Part shown: positions 25,324 to 33,771 of the stretch, in pieces
Numbering within the stretch: the first letter of the stretch is position 1
How the letters are laid out: every line of letters begins with the position of its first letter
From: Verminephrobacter eiseniae EF01-2
Lineage (GTDB): Bacteria > Pseudomonadota > Gammaproteobacteria > Burkholderiales > Burkholderiaceae_C
Length of the DNA: 64,000 nucleotides
NCBI RefSeq assembly: GCF_000015565.1
Contig: NC_008786.1
Span: 2,294,001-2,358,000 of the forward strand
Direction: 5' to 3'
Notes under the pieces: generated by a model
What the model saw: the letters and a program-made list of their open reading frames with translations, nothing else
What the model was told of the DNA's origin: nothing
Database searches by the model: none
Translations under genes and position numbers: made by a program

Positions 25324-26084
25324 TGCACGGTGTAGCCGCCGTCGATCAGCAGGTTGGCGCCGGTGACCATGCCGGCGTGGCCGCTGACCAGGTACAAAAT
25401 GGCGGCGGCAATTTCATCGGGCTGCGCGAAGCGGCCGACGGGGATTTTTTTCTTCATCGCCTCGCCCACCGCGCCGGACCAGGCCTGCTTGCCCAGCGCG
25501 GTCTCGACCACGGTCGGCGAGACGGCGTTGACGGTGATGCCGTAGGGCGCCCATTCGATGGCCAGCACCTGGCCCATGGCCACCAGCGCGGCCTTGCTGG
25601 CGCAATAGGCCGCATGGCGCTCCAGCGCCACCACGCTGGCCTGCGAGGCCAGGTTGACGATGCGGCCACGGCCTTGGCGTTGCATCACGCGGGCTGCGGC
25701 ACGCGCGAGCAGGAAAGGCGCCTTGAGGTTGATGGCCATGGTCTTGTCCCAGTCGGCCTCGGTCGCTTCCAGCGCCGGCGCGAGCAGGCCCACGCCGGCG
25801 TTGTTGACCAGGATGTCCAGGCGGCCGCTGACCGCGACGGCCTGCGCCACGGCCGCCTCGATCGCGTCGGAGCAGGTCACGTCGCAGACCAGGCCGACAG
25901 ACTGCGCGCCGGCCCCGGACGACAGGCGCTGCGCCACCTGCTGCACCGTCGCGTCGCGGTCGAGCAGCACCAGCGTGGCGCCTTGGCGCGCAAAGAGTTC
26001 GGCCACCGCCAGGCCGATGCCTGCGGCGGCGCCGGTGATGACGGCGGTTTGGCCGTCGAGCTTGAATGCCTGTTCGAAATGCAT
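25320..26084 (-). CDS. short-chain dehydrogenase/reductase (candidate polyol/threitol dehydrogenase)
   Basis: 254 residues, classical SDR. The cofactor motif TGAAAGIG is at 17-24, with Asp42 after the second strand favouring NAD+. NNAG is at 94-97, and the catalytic residues are Ser147, Tyr160 and Lys164 (YCASK). The C-terminus is LLIDGGYTVQ. In this operon it lies between the importer and an RpiB-type isomerase and opposite a dihydroxyacetone-kinase-type gene, the gene set described for D-threitol use (threitol to erythrulose). It should oxidise the imported polyol to a ketose. It follows the binding-protein gene by 42 bp. Confidence 0.88.
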   Translation of the reverse strand: MHFEQAFKLDGQTAVITGAAAGIGLAVAELFARQGATLVLLDRDATVQQVAQRLSSGAGAQSVGLVCDVTCSDAIEAAVAQAVAVSGRLDILVNNAGVGLLAPALEATEADWDKTMAINLKAPFLLARAAARVMQRQGRGRIVNLASQASVVALERHAAYCASKAALVAMGQVLAIEWAPYGITVNAVSPTVVETALGKQAWSGAVGEAMKKKIPVGRFAQPDEIAAAILYLVSGHAGMVTGANLLIDGGYTVQ

Positions 26085-26126
26085 GTGCGTCGCCTCCGTT
26101 GGGCCGTTATTTGCCGTTATTTGCCG

Positions 26127-27137
26127 TCATTTGCGTTGCGCCAGCAGCGCGTCGGCGTTTTGCAGCGTGATCGGGGTCCACGGGATGTTGTAGGCCCGGG
26201 CCGCGCCGTCGTCCCATTGCAGGCCGGCCGCGCCGTACTGCGCCCACATGGCCGAGCGCGGCTTGTAGCTGGCGCCGATCAGCTTGCGCAGCAGCACGTC
26301 GAGCGCCCCCTGGGACTGCGCGCTGGCGTCTTGCAGCACGCTGGCCATGATGCCGGCCTTGACCGCGCGCACTGCATCACTGACGCCGTCGATGCCGGCG
26401 GTCGGAATGGTCTTGGGGTCCAGCCCCTTGGCCTTGACCGCCTCGATTGCGCCGAGCGCCATCTCGTCGTTTTGGCCGATGATGCCGTTGATCTTGCCGG
26501 CATGCGCGGTGAGCCAGTTCTCGGTCAGCGACAGCGCCTCGGCGCGCGACCAGTTCGCGGTTTTCATTTCCAGCACCTTCACGTTCGGGTATTTGGCCAG
26601 CACGCTCAGGTTGCCCTGGCGCCGCTCGACCTGCCCCGACTGCCCGATCGGGCCTTCGAGGATCACCACGTTGCCCTTGCCGCCCATCGCATCGACGACC
26701 GCCTGCGCCTGCATGGCGCCGGCGATCACGTCGTTCGAGCCGACATACGACAGCAGTTTGTCGCTGTTGACGCGGCCGTTGGAGCCGACCACCGGGATGT
26801 TCGCCTCGGCCGCCTTGGACACCGCATCGGCGCCGGCCTGCAGGTCGATCGGCACGAACAGGATGCCGTCGTACTTTTGCGTGATCATGGTCTCGAACTG
26901 GTTGTTCTGCGTCAGCGCGTCGTACTTGCCGTCGAACACCGTGAGCTTGACGGTGCCGTCCTTGACCAGCGGGTGCTTTTTCAGCGCATTCACCCATAGC
27001 TGCGCGAATTCGGCCTTCAGGCCGTACACCGCAGCGCCGACCTTCCAGGTTTTCTTGGCCTGCTGGGCCAGCGCAGGCCCGGTGGCGGACAGGGACAGCG
27101 CCAGCGCCAGCGCGGCCAGTCGGATGATGGTTTTCAA
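26127..27137 (-). CDS. sugar/polyol ABC transporter periplasmic binding protein
   Basis: About 336 residues, RbsB-like (PBP type I). I chose TTG at 27137, reading LKTIIRLAALALALSLSA: AAGGAG lies 8 bases upstream and this start gives a clean signal peptide cut after GPALAQQ. The frame extends further up but is Pro/Arg-rich and unlike a leader. Body motifs are GILFVPIDLQAG, VVGSNGRVNS, IGQNDEMALGAIEA and TAGIDGVSDAV. It binds the substrate for the permease and ATPase encoded upstream in the operon; by context a tetritol or other small polyol. Confidence 0.88.
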   Translation of the reverse strand: MKTIIRLAALALALSLSATGPALAQQAKKTWKVGAAVYGLKAEFAQLWVNALKKHPLVKDGTVKLTVFDGKYDALTQNNQFETMITQKYDGILFVPIDLQAGADAVSKAAEANIPVVGSNGRVNSDKLLSYVGSNDVIAGAMQAQAVVDAMGGKGNVVILEGPIGQSGQVERRQGNLSVLAKYPNVKVLEMKTANWSRAEALSLTENWLTAHAGKINGIIGQNDEMALGAIEAVKAKGLDPKTIPTAGIDGVSDAVRAVKAGIMASVLQDASAQSQGALDVLLRKLIGASYKPRSAMWAQYGAAGLQWDDGAARAYNIPWTPITLQNADALLAQRK

Positions 27138-27245
27138 CTCGTGCTCCTTGGGTTGGGGGATGGTTTTTCGGGGGGGGTATTGCCGGGGGCCTTGCCGGGA
27201 CACTGACGGGGCAATGCCGGGACAGTGCCGGGGCAATGCCGGGTC

Positions 27246-28274
27246 TCAGCCCTGCTGCTTGCGCGACACATCGAGCAGCACGGCCACCACGATGATCACG
27301 CCCTTGATGACCTGCTGGTAGTACGAAGACACGCCCAGCAGATCCAAGCCGTTGTTGATGACGCCGATGATCAAGGCCCCGACCAGCGTGCCGCTGAGCG
27401 TGCCGACGCCGCCGCTCAGACTGGTGCCGCCGATGACGACGGCGGCGATCGCGTCCAGCTCGTAGGCCACGCCGGCCTGCGGCAGCGCCGACGTGGTGCG
27501 CGCAGCCAGAATGATCCCGGCCAGCGCCGACAGCAGGCCCGAGATCGCATACACCCAGAAGATCACCCACTTGGTGCGGATGCCGCTGGTGCGCGCGCTT
27601 TTCTCGTTGCCGCCAACGGCGTAGATGTAGCGGCCAAAGGCCGTGTACTTGAGCACGAACCAGAACAGCCCGAAGGTGGCGGCCAGAATCAGCACCGGCA
27701 CCGGCAGACCGCCGATCATGCCCTGGCCGATGAAGCGAAACGATGGCGCCAGGCCCGCGATCGGCATGCCGTCGTTGTAGATGAAGGTCAGGCCGCGGGC
27801 CACGCTCAACATGCCCAGCGTGACCACGAAGGGCTGCACCGACAGCCTTGCCACCAGCGCGCCGTTGAGCATGCCGAGCAGCAGCCCGGCGCCCAGTCCG
27901 CCAGCCAGCGCCAGCGCCAGGCTGACGTTGTCGCCGCTGACGAAGCTGGCCGCCACCAGCCCCGAGAACGCCAGCAGCGAGCCTACCGACAGGTCTATGC
28001 CCCGGGTCAGGATGACGCAGGTCATGCCGATCGCGAGGATGGCGTTGATCGAGGTCTGGCGCAGCACGTTGACCCAGTTGCCCCAGGTCAGGAAGCTCTC
28101 TTGCGCGATGCCAAGAACCACGCACAGCACGGCAAAGGCGATGAAGATGCCGTAGTCGGCCAGCAGATGGCGCCAGCGGCGCGCTGGCCTGGCGCTGACC
28201 GCCGGCGCCTGCGTGGCCTGTGATGCAGCCAGTGGCGTGGCCGGCGGCGAGGTGGGCGGCGTGGACATGGACAT
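27246..28274 (-). CDS. sugar/polyol ABC transporter permease (RbsC-like)
   Basis: 342 residues, membrane permease of the RbsC family. A polar N-terminus of about 40 residues is followed by many hydrophobic helices, ILTRGIDLSVGSLLAFSG and the coupling loop AVGGNEKSARTSG. It lies 17 bp after the ATPase stop and 108 bp before the binding-protein start. It forms a homodimeric channel in a CUT2-type importer. Confidence 0.9.
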   Translation of the reverse strand: MSMSTPPTSPPATPLAASQATQAPAVSARPARRWRHLLADYGIFIAFAVLCVVLGIAQESFLTWGNWVNVLRQTSINAILAIGMTCVILTRGIDLSVGSLLAFSGLVAASFVSGDNVSLALALAGGLGAGLLLGMLNGALVARLSVQPFVVTLGMLSVARGLTFIYNDGMPIAGLAPSFRFIGQGMIGGLPVPVLILAATFGLFWFVLKYTAFGRYIYAVGGNEKSARTSGIRTKWVIFWVYAISGLLSALAGIILAARTTSALPQAGVAYELDAIAAVVIGGTSLSGGVGTLSGTLVGALIIGVINNGLDLLGVSSYYQQVIKGVIIVVAVLLDVSRKQQG

Positions 28275-28291
28275 GGTGGGGCGTAGGCATC

Positions 28292-29788
28292 TCAGGATGC
28301 CAGGTGCAGCAATTGTTCTTGCGTGGCGTCTGCGACCGCAACGACTTGTGCCAGCCGGCCTTTATTGAAGATGGCGATGCGGTCGCTCAGGGTCAGCAGT
28401 TCGGGCGCTTCGGACGAGACCACGATCGCCGCGCCACCCTGGGCGGTGAACTGCCCGATCAGCGCATAGACCTCGCGTTTGGCGCCTTCATCGATGCCGC
28501 GCGTAGGCTCGTCGCACAGCAGGCACAGCGGATCGGTCGCCAGGCAGCGCGCCAGCACCACCTTTTGCTGGTTGCCCCCCGACAGGCCCGAGACGGCCAT
28601 GCGCGGCGTCGCCAGTTTGATGCGCAGGCGCTCCACCATGCGGGCCACCAGCGCGCGCTCGCGGCCGCGCCGCACCACGCCGGCGCGGGTCAGCGCCGGC
28701 AATGCCGCCAGGCTCACGTTGTCGGCCACCGACGCGGTCAGCACCAGGCCGGTGGCCTTGCGGTCCTCGGTCACCAGCGCCAGGCCCCGGCGGATGGCCT
28801 GGTGCGGCCGGCCGGCCGGCAGGATCCGGCCCTCGAGCCGAACCGAACCGCTGTCGGGCGCGGTGATGCCGTAGACGCAGTGCAGAAACTCGCTGCGACC
28901 CGAACCCATCAGCCCGTAAATGCCGAGCACTTCGCCGGGCGCGACCTGCAAACTGATGTCGTCGAACTCGCCGGCGCGGCCCAGGCCCTGGACCGAGAGC
29001 AGCGCCGGCGCGCTGCTGCCCGTTGGCTGGTGCGCGCTGGCGTGCAACTCGCGCCCGACGATCTGGCGCACGAGGTGGCGCCGGTCGATGTCGGCCAGCC
29101 TGCCGGTTTCGACGAAGTCGCCGTCGCGCAGCACCGTGTAGCTGTCGGCGATGGCGAAAATCTCCGACAGCCGGTGCGAGACATAGATCACGCCCGCGCC
29201 CTGGGCCGTGACCCCACGGATGGCCTGGAACAGCGTTTGCGCCTCCTGCTCGCCAATGGCCGAGGTAGGCTCGTCCATGATCAGCACGCGGCTGGCATGG
29301 CTGAAGGCTTTGGCGATCTCCACCAATTGGGTCTGCGCCAGGCTCAGCCGGTGCATCGGCGCGCGCGGATCGATGCCAAAGCGCAGCCGCTGCAACAGCG
29401 CGCCGGCCACGGCGAACAGCCGCTTGTAGTCGATCATGACGCCGGCCTTGCGCGGCTCGCGGCCGAGAAAGATGTTCTCGGCCACGGTCATGCCCGGAAT
29501 CGGCGAAAGCTCCTGCGTGATGATGGAAATCCTGGCCGCCAGCGCCTCGGCCGGGCTGGCGAAATCGACCGCAACGCCGTCCACCTGCAGCGTGCCCGCG
29601 TCGCGGCGCAGCAAGCCCATCAGGATGTTCAAAAAGGTCGACTTGCCCGCGCCGTTGCCGCCGCACAGCGCATGCACCGAACCGGCCCGCAACGCCAGAC
29701 GCCCGTCGCGCAGGGCCGCAACGCCGTTGAAGCTCTTGGCGATGCCCTGGGCGTGGAGCAACAGCGGGGCGGCGGGGGAGGCAGGCAT
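28292..29788 (-). CDS. sugar/polyol ABC transporter ATP-binding protein (RbsA-like)
   Basis: About 498 residues with two ATPase domains. First half: Walker A CGGNGAGKST, LIMDEPTSAIGE. Second half: degenerate Walker A GLMGSGRSE, signature LSGGNQQKVVLA and LLCDEPTRGIDEG. The ATG at 29788 (MPASPAAPLLLHAQ) begins just before the conserved fold. The first loop reads CGGNGAGKS rather than the common GENGAGKS. First gene of the minus-strand catabolic operon and divergent from the kinase gene. Confidence 0.9.
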   Translation of the reverse strand: MPASPAAPLLLHAQGIAKSFNGVAALRDGRLALRAGSVHALCGGNGAGKSTFLNILMGLLRRDAGTLQVDGVAVDFASPAEALAARISIITQELSPIPGMTVAENIFLGREPRKAGVMIDYKRLFAVAGALLQRLRFGIDPRAPMHRLSLAQTQLVEIAKAFSHASRVLIMDEPTSAIGEQEAQTLFQAIRGVTAQGAGVIYVSHRLSEIFAIADSYTVLRDGDFVETGRLADIDRRHLVRQIVGRELHASAHQPTGSSAPALLSVQGLGRAGEFDDISLQVAPGEVLGIYGLMGSGRSEFLHCVYGITAPDSGSVRLEGRILPAGRPHQAIRRGLALVTEDRKATGLVLTASVADNVSLAALPALTRAGVVRRGRERALVARMVERLRIKLATPRMAVSGLSGGNQQKVVLARCLATDPLCLLCDEPTRGIDEGAKREVYALIGQFTAQGGAAIVVSSEAPELLTLSDRIAIFNKGRLAQVVAVADATQEQLLHLAS

Positions 29789-30089
29789 CGGAATCGGGGT
29801 CGGGGTCGGAAATCGGGGTCGAAATTCGCTCTTTGTGTGAGCAATTACGCGACTGGTGAGCGAATGCGTCAACCTGGGGAAAACCCATGGGAGCAGCGCC
29901 AGCCCACCATGTGCCGGAAAAATCCCCATGAAATCAACGATCTTCAGGCCGGCACCGCTCTTTCAGCGCGCTCAGGCCGGGCATTTTCAGGCATTGGCCG
30001 CTTGGCAGCCGATCGACAAGCCATTACATTCAACCAAACTTTGAACAAATGAAACAGACAACCAACAGACAACCCATAGGAGACCTGCC
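29789..30089. promoter_or_regulatory. divergent promoter/operator region of the tetritol-like locus
   Basis: A 301-bp gap between the importer operon and the kinase gene. Near the importer start are short GGGGTCGGAAATC repeats. Three related 8-bp half-sites follow: ATTCGCTC at 29824, GAGCAATT at 29839 and GAGCGAAT at 29858; the first and third are perfect complements. They are reasonable binding sites for the SorC-type regulator. The kinase side is AT-rich (30020-30050), with a GGAG ribosome site before GTG 30090. Confidence 0.45.
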
Positions 30090-31928
30090 GTGCCGTTGAA
30101 TCGTGTCATCAACAACCCCGACCATGTGGTCGAAGACATGCTGGCCGGGTGGTTGCTCGCCCATGCCGACACGGTGGTCGCCACCGACAACCCGCGCGTG
30201 CTCCGGCGCCGCGCGGCGCCGCAGGCCGGCAAGGTGGGCGTGGTCACCGGCGGCGGCTCCGGGCATGAGCCTGCGTTCCTGGGCTATCTGGGCGATGGCC
30301 TGTTGGACGCGGTGGCCATCGGCGAGATTTTTTCCTCCCCCACCGCTCGCAGTTTCATGGACGCGATACGCGCGGCCGACGGCGGCGCCGGCGTGGCCTG
30401 CCTGTACGGCAATTACGCCGGCGACAACATGAACGTGCAGTTGGCCACCCGGATGGCCGAACGCGAGGGCATCACGGTGCAGACCGTGGTTGCCAACGAC
30501 GATGTGGCCTCCGCCCCCCGGGGCGACGAAGGCCGCCGCCGTGGCGTGGCCGGCGAGATACTGATGTGGAAGGTGGGGGCGGCCAAGGCGGCGCAGGGCG
30601 GCTCGCTGGCCGAGGTGATCGCCGTCGCGCGCAAGGCCATCGAGCACACGCGCAGCGTCGGCATCGGCCTGTCGGCCTGCGTCATCCCGGCGGTGGGCAA
30701 GGCCAACTTCACGATCGAAGCCGGCAGCATGGAAATGGGCATCGGCCACCACGGGGAACCCGGCGTCGCCGTGTGCGCCACGGCCAGCGCGGCGCAGATG
30801 GCGCAGCAGATGCTCGACATGGTGCTGCCCGACCTGCCCTTTGGCGCCGGCGACCGCGTGGCGGTGCTGGTCTCGGGGCTGGGCGCCACGCCGCTGATGG
30901 AGCAATACATCCTCTATGCTGAAGTCACCCGGCGCCTGCAGGCCGCCGGCATCACGGTCGCGTTCAACAGGGTCGGCAACCTTTTCACGTCGCTGGAGAT
31001 GATGGGCGTGACGCTGACGTTGATGAAGCTCGACGATGAATTGCAGGCTTGCCTTGGCGCTGCGTGCCAATCGGTGGGTCTCGCCCTGCGCCCATCAGGT
31101 TCGGCACCGTACCCATCGGCAGGTTTCGCGCCGCAGCCATCGGCCGCCTTGGCGCCGCACCCGCCGGCAGGCTTGCCGGTGGCGGGCGCCGCCATGCGGC
31201 AGCAGGCGGGCCTGGCGGCGGCCACCGGGCCAGCCGCCAGGCCCCAGCCCGGCACCGCCCGCAGCGTGCAGGGGCCGGCGCTGGACATGGCCCGCTGCGG
31301 CGCTCTGGTGCGCGAACTGATAGATACCATCTGCGCCCATCGCCAGTACCTGAGCGAGATCGACGGGTTGATCGGCGATGGCGACCACGGCATCAACATG
31401 AGCAAGGGCTTTGCCGGGTGCGGCGAGCGGCTCGACCGGTTGGGCGAGGCCGAGGCGCTGCAATTGCCCAAGGCGCTGGAGCAGTTGTCGCAGGCGCTGA
31501 TGGACGACATCGGCGGCTCCATGGGCCCGCTGTACGGCCGCTTTTTCATGGGCTTCGTCAGCACGCTGGAGCACCATGCGCAGCTCGACGCCGCCCTGTT
31601 CGGCCAGGCGCTGGCCGCCGCAGTGGCGAACGTGCAGGCCATGGGCAACGCGCAGCCGGGCGACAAGACGCTGATCGACACGCTGGTGCCGGCCTGCGCC
31701 GCCTACCGCCAGGCGCTCGAAGAAGGCCGGGACTTCGCGCAAGCGCTCGATGCCATGCGCGACGCGGCCGAAGCCGGCAAGGAATCCACGCGCGCGCTAC
31801 AGGCGCGCGTAGGCCGCTCGGCCCGGCTCGGAGCGCGCTCGATCGGCGTGCTCGACGCGGGCGCGAGCTCCTGCTTTTTGATCCTGCAATCGATGGCGCG
31901 CTCGCTGCAGCGCCAACTGTCGGCGTGA
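30090..31928 (+). CDS. dihydroxyacetone kinase family protein, DhaK-DhaL fusion (candidate erythrulose kinase)
   Basis: 612 residues, GTG start after TAGGAGACC. The DhaK domain (1-330) has VVTGGGSGHEPA at 51-62 and the substrate-binding His in GHHGEPG (221), which forms a hemiaminal with the ketose. The DhaL domain (about 395-600) has the Mg-ATP aspartates in IGDGDHGINMSKGF and GSMGPLYG. This is the ATP-dependent kinase type. The linker holds a four-unit 8-residue Pro/Ala/Ser repeat. In M. smegmatis such kinases phosphorylate D- or L-erythrulose; with the SDR, isomerase and importer opposite, that role fits here. Dihydroxyacetone is the alternative. Confidence 0.88.
   Translation: MPLNRVINNPDHVVEDMLAGWLLAHADTVVATDNPRVLRRRAAPQAGKVGVVTGGGSGHEPAFLGYLGDGLLDAVAIGEIFSSPTARSFMDAIRAADGGAGVACLYGNYAGDNMNVQLATRMAEREGITVQTVVANDDVASAPRGDEGRRRGVAGEILMWKVGAAKAAQGGSLAEVIAVARKAIEHTRSVGIGLSACVIPAVGKANFTIEAGSMEMGIGHHGEPGVAVCATASAAQMAQQMLDMVLPDLPFGAGDRVAVLVSGLGATPLMEQYILYAEVTRRLQAAGITVAFNRVGNLFTSLEMMGVTLTLMKLDDELQACLGAACQSVGLALRPSGSAPYPSAGFAPQPSAALAPHPPAGLPVAGAAMRQQAGLAAATGPAARPQPGTARSVQGPALDMARCGALVRELIDTICAHRQYLSEIDGLIGDGDHGINMSKGFAGCGERLDRLGEAEALQLPKALEQLSQALMDDIGGSMGPLYGRFFMGFVSTLEHHAQLDAALFGQALAAAVANVQAMGNAQPGDKTLIDTLVPACAAYRQALEEGRDFAQALDAMRDAAEAGKESTRALQARVGRSARLGARSIGVLDAGASSCFLILQSMARSLQRQLSA
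31086..31181 (+). repeat. 24-bp in-frame tandem repeat in the kinase interdomain linker
   Basis: Four 24-bp units encode LRPSGSAP, YPSAGFAP, QPSAALAP and HPPAGLPV. They lie exactly between the DhaK and DhaL domains, so they lengthen the flexible linker without touching either active site. Confidence 0.75.
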
Positions 31929-31976
31929 TGCTGCCGGCGTGCTGCCGAGCCAGCCTCGTCCACCGGAAGGAACCCC

Positions 31977-32693
31977 ATGCCTGCCATTGAAATGGAAGCC
32001 GTCGTCTTCGACATGGACGGCGTCCTGATCGACTCCGAAGTCATCTGGCGCCAGGTGCGCACCGAGTTTTGCGCCGAAAACGGCATGTGCTGGAGCGCCG
32101 CAGACCAGGAATCGACGATGGGCTGCAACACCGCGATGTGGTCGCGCATCATGGTGCAGCGCCTGCAACTGCGCGCCAGACTGGGAATGGACGAGGCCGC
32201 CATCGCGCGCGAAATCAAGGCGCGCCTGCTGAGCAAGTACCAGGCCAGGCTGCCCGAGCGCGAGGGTGCGATTGCCGCAGTGCAGCGCGTTGCGACGCGC
32301 TACAAGGTGGCGCTGGCCTCGGGCTCGCCGAACGACATCGCGGCCCATGTGATGCGGGTGACGGGCCTGGACCGGGTGTTCCTGGCCGCCACCTACGGCG
32401 ACGATGTGGCGCAGGGCAAGCCCGCGCCCGACATTTACCTGGACGTGCTCAGGAAAATCGGCGTTGCACCGCAGCACGCGCTGGGCGTGGAAGATTCAGG
32501 CAACGGCATCCGCTCGCTGCACGCCGCCGGCATGGGCATCATTGCCGCGCCCGGCCCCGAGTTTGCGCTGACCGACGAGTTGCTCGCGCTGGCCGACGGG
32601 TGCATTGGATCGATGACCGAATTGAGCCTGGACATGGTCCGGGACATAGGGCATCGGCGCGCCGGGCGCCTGCGCAGTCGCACGCCCGGATAG
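31977..32693 (+). CDS. HAD-superfamily hydrolase (beta-phosphoglucomutase-like)
   Basis: 238 residues, HAD subfamily IA. The nucleophile motif is VVFDMDGVLIDSE (Asp11, Asp13), motif II ALASGSPND, Lys in QGKPAPDIY and the acidic VEDSGNGI. Cap domain sits at about 20-90. It likely dephosphorylates a sugar or polyol phosphate, either to limit toxic accumulation or as a pathway step. It follows the kinase by 48 bp on the same strand, preceded by GGAAGGAA, and converges on the ppsR gene. Substrate not determined. Confidence 0.85.
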   Translation: MPAIEMEAVVFDMDGVLIDSEVIWRQVRTEFCAENGMCWSAADQESTMGCNTAMWSRIMVQRLQLRARLGMDEAAIAREIKARLLSKYQARLPEREGAIAAVQRVATRYKVALASGSPNDIAAHVMRVTGLDRVFLAATYGDDVAQGKPAPDIYLDVLRKIGVAPQHALGVEDSGNGIRSLHAAGMGIIAAPGPEFALTDELLALADGCIGSMTELSLDMVRDIGHRRAGRLRSRTPG

Positions 32694-32710
32694 CGCGGGC
32701 TTTTCGGCCT

Positions 32711-33532
32711 TCAGTACACCAGCCGCTCGGGCCGAAGCTCCTGCAAGATGGTGGTGGCGATTTCTTCGATCGATTTGGTGGTGGTCGACAGCCAGCGGAT
32801 GCTCGATCGGCGCATCATGGCCTCGGCCCCGGCGATTTCTGCGCGGCAGTTGTCCAGGCTGGCATAGCGGGAGTTCGGGCGGCGCTCGTTGCGGATTTCC
32901 GCCAGCCGCTCGGCCTGGATCGTCAGGCCGAAGATCTTCTTGCGGTGCGGCTCCAGCGCCGGCGGCAGTTGGCGGCGCTCGAAGTCCTCCGGAATCAGCG
33001 GGTAGTTGGCGGTCTTCAGGCCGCATTGCATCGCCAGGTACAGGCTGGTCGGGGTCTTGCCGCTGCGGCTGACGCCGACCAGGATCACGTCGGCGCCGGC
33101 CAGGTCGTGGTGGCTCTGGCCATCGTCATGCGCCAGGCTGAAGTTGATGGCCGCGATGCGGTCGCTGTATTCCTTGCTGTGGCTGGCGTCGCTGAAACGG
33201 CCCACACGGTGGTGCGACTTGATGCCCAGTTCCTGCTCCAGCGGGTGCACGAAGGTGCCGAACATGTCCAGCAGCATGCCTTGGCAGCCGTCTTGCAGGG
33301 TCTTGAGCACTTCCATGTTCACCAGCGTGGTAAAGACGATGGGCTTTTTGCCTTCCACTTCGCCGCAGTGGTTGATCTGCCGCACGGCCTGGTGGGCCTT
33401 GTCCACGGTGTCGACGAAGGGCAGGCGCACATGGCGCGGTTTCATCTCGAACTGGGCGAGGATGGCGTTGCCGAAGGTCTCGGCGGTGATGCCGGTGCCG
33501 TCGGAGACGAAAAATACGGTGCGCGAGTGCAT
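32711..33532 (-). CDS. ppsR: PEP synthase regulatory protein (bifunctional kinase/pyrophosphorylase)
   Basis: 273 residues, DUF299/PpsR family. ATG at 33532 ([18 protein letters not shown]). The nucleotide-binding loop is [15 protein letters not shown]. It inactivates PEP synthase by ADP-dependent phosphorylation of a Thr next to the catalytic His, and reactivates it with phosphate. It is divergent from ppsA with 239 bp between, the standard arrangement in this group. Confidence 0.95.
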   Translation of the reverse strand: MHSRTVFFVSDGTGITAETFGNAILAQFEMKPRHVRLPFVDTVDKAHQAVRQINHCGEVEGKKPIVFTTLVNMEVLKTLQDGCQGMLLDMFGTFVHPLEQELGIKSHHRVGRFSDASHSKEYSDRIAAINFSLAHDDGQSHHDLAGADVILVGVSRSGKTPTSLYLAMQCGLKTANYPLIPEDFERRQLPPALEPHRKKIFGLTIQAERLAEIRNERRPNSRYASLDNCRAEIAGAEAMMRRSSIRWLSTTTKSIEEIATTILQELRPERLVY

Positions 33533-33771
33533 GCAATTCCTTGGGTTCAAAGCCTTGGCCGATGCCCCGGCCCGGCGCCGGCCGCCGATGGCGGAGCCTA
33601 CAATCGGCACGAATTATCCCTGCCCCGCATTCTCGCCATGCACCCCCGCATTCTCACCATGCACTGCGCCACACCAGCACAACGACAAAGCCGCAGCCCG
33701 TGCATGGCCGCCCGCCCCCGGTGTGCCAGGGGGCGGCGCGCAGACCCGGTTTCAACTTCTGGAGTTTTTCC

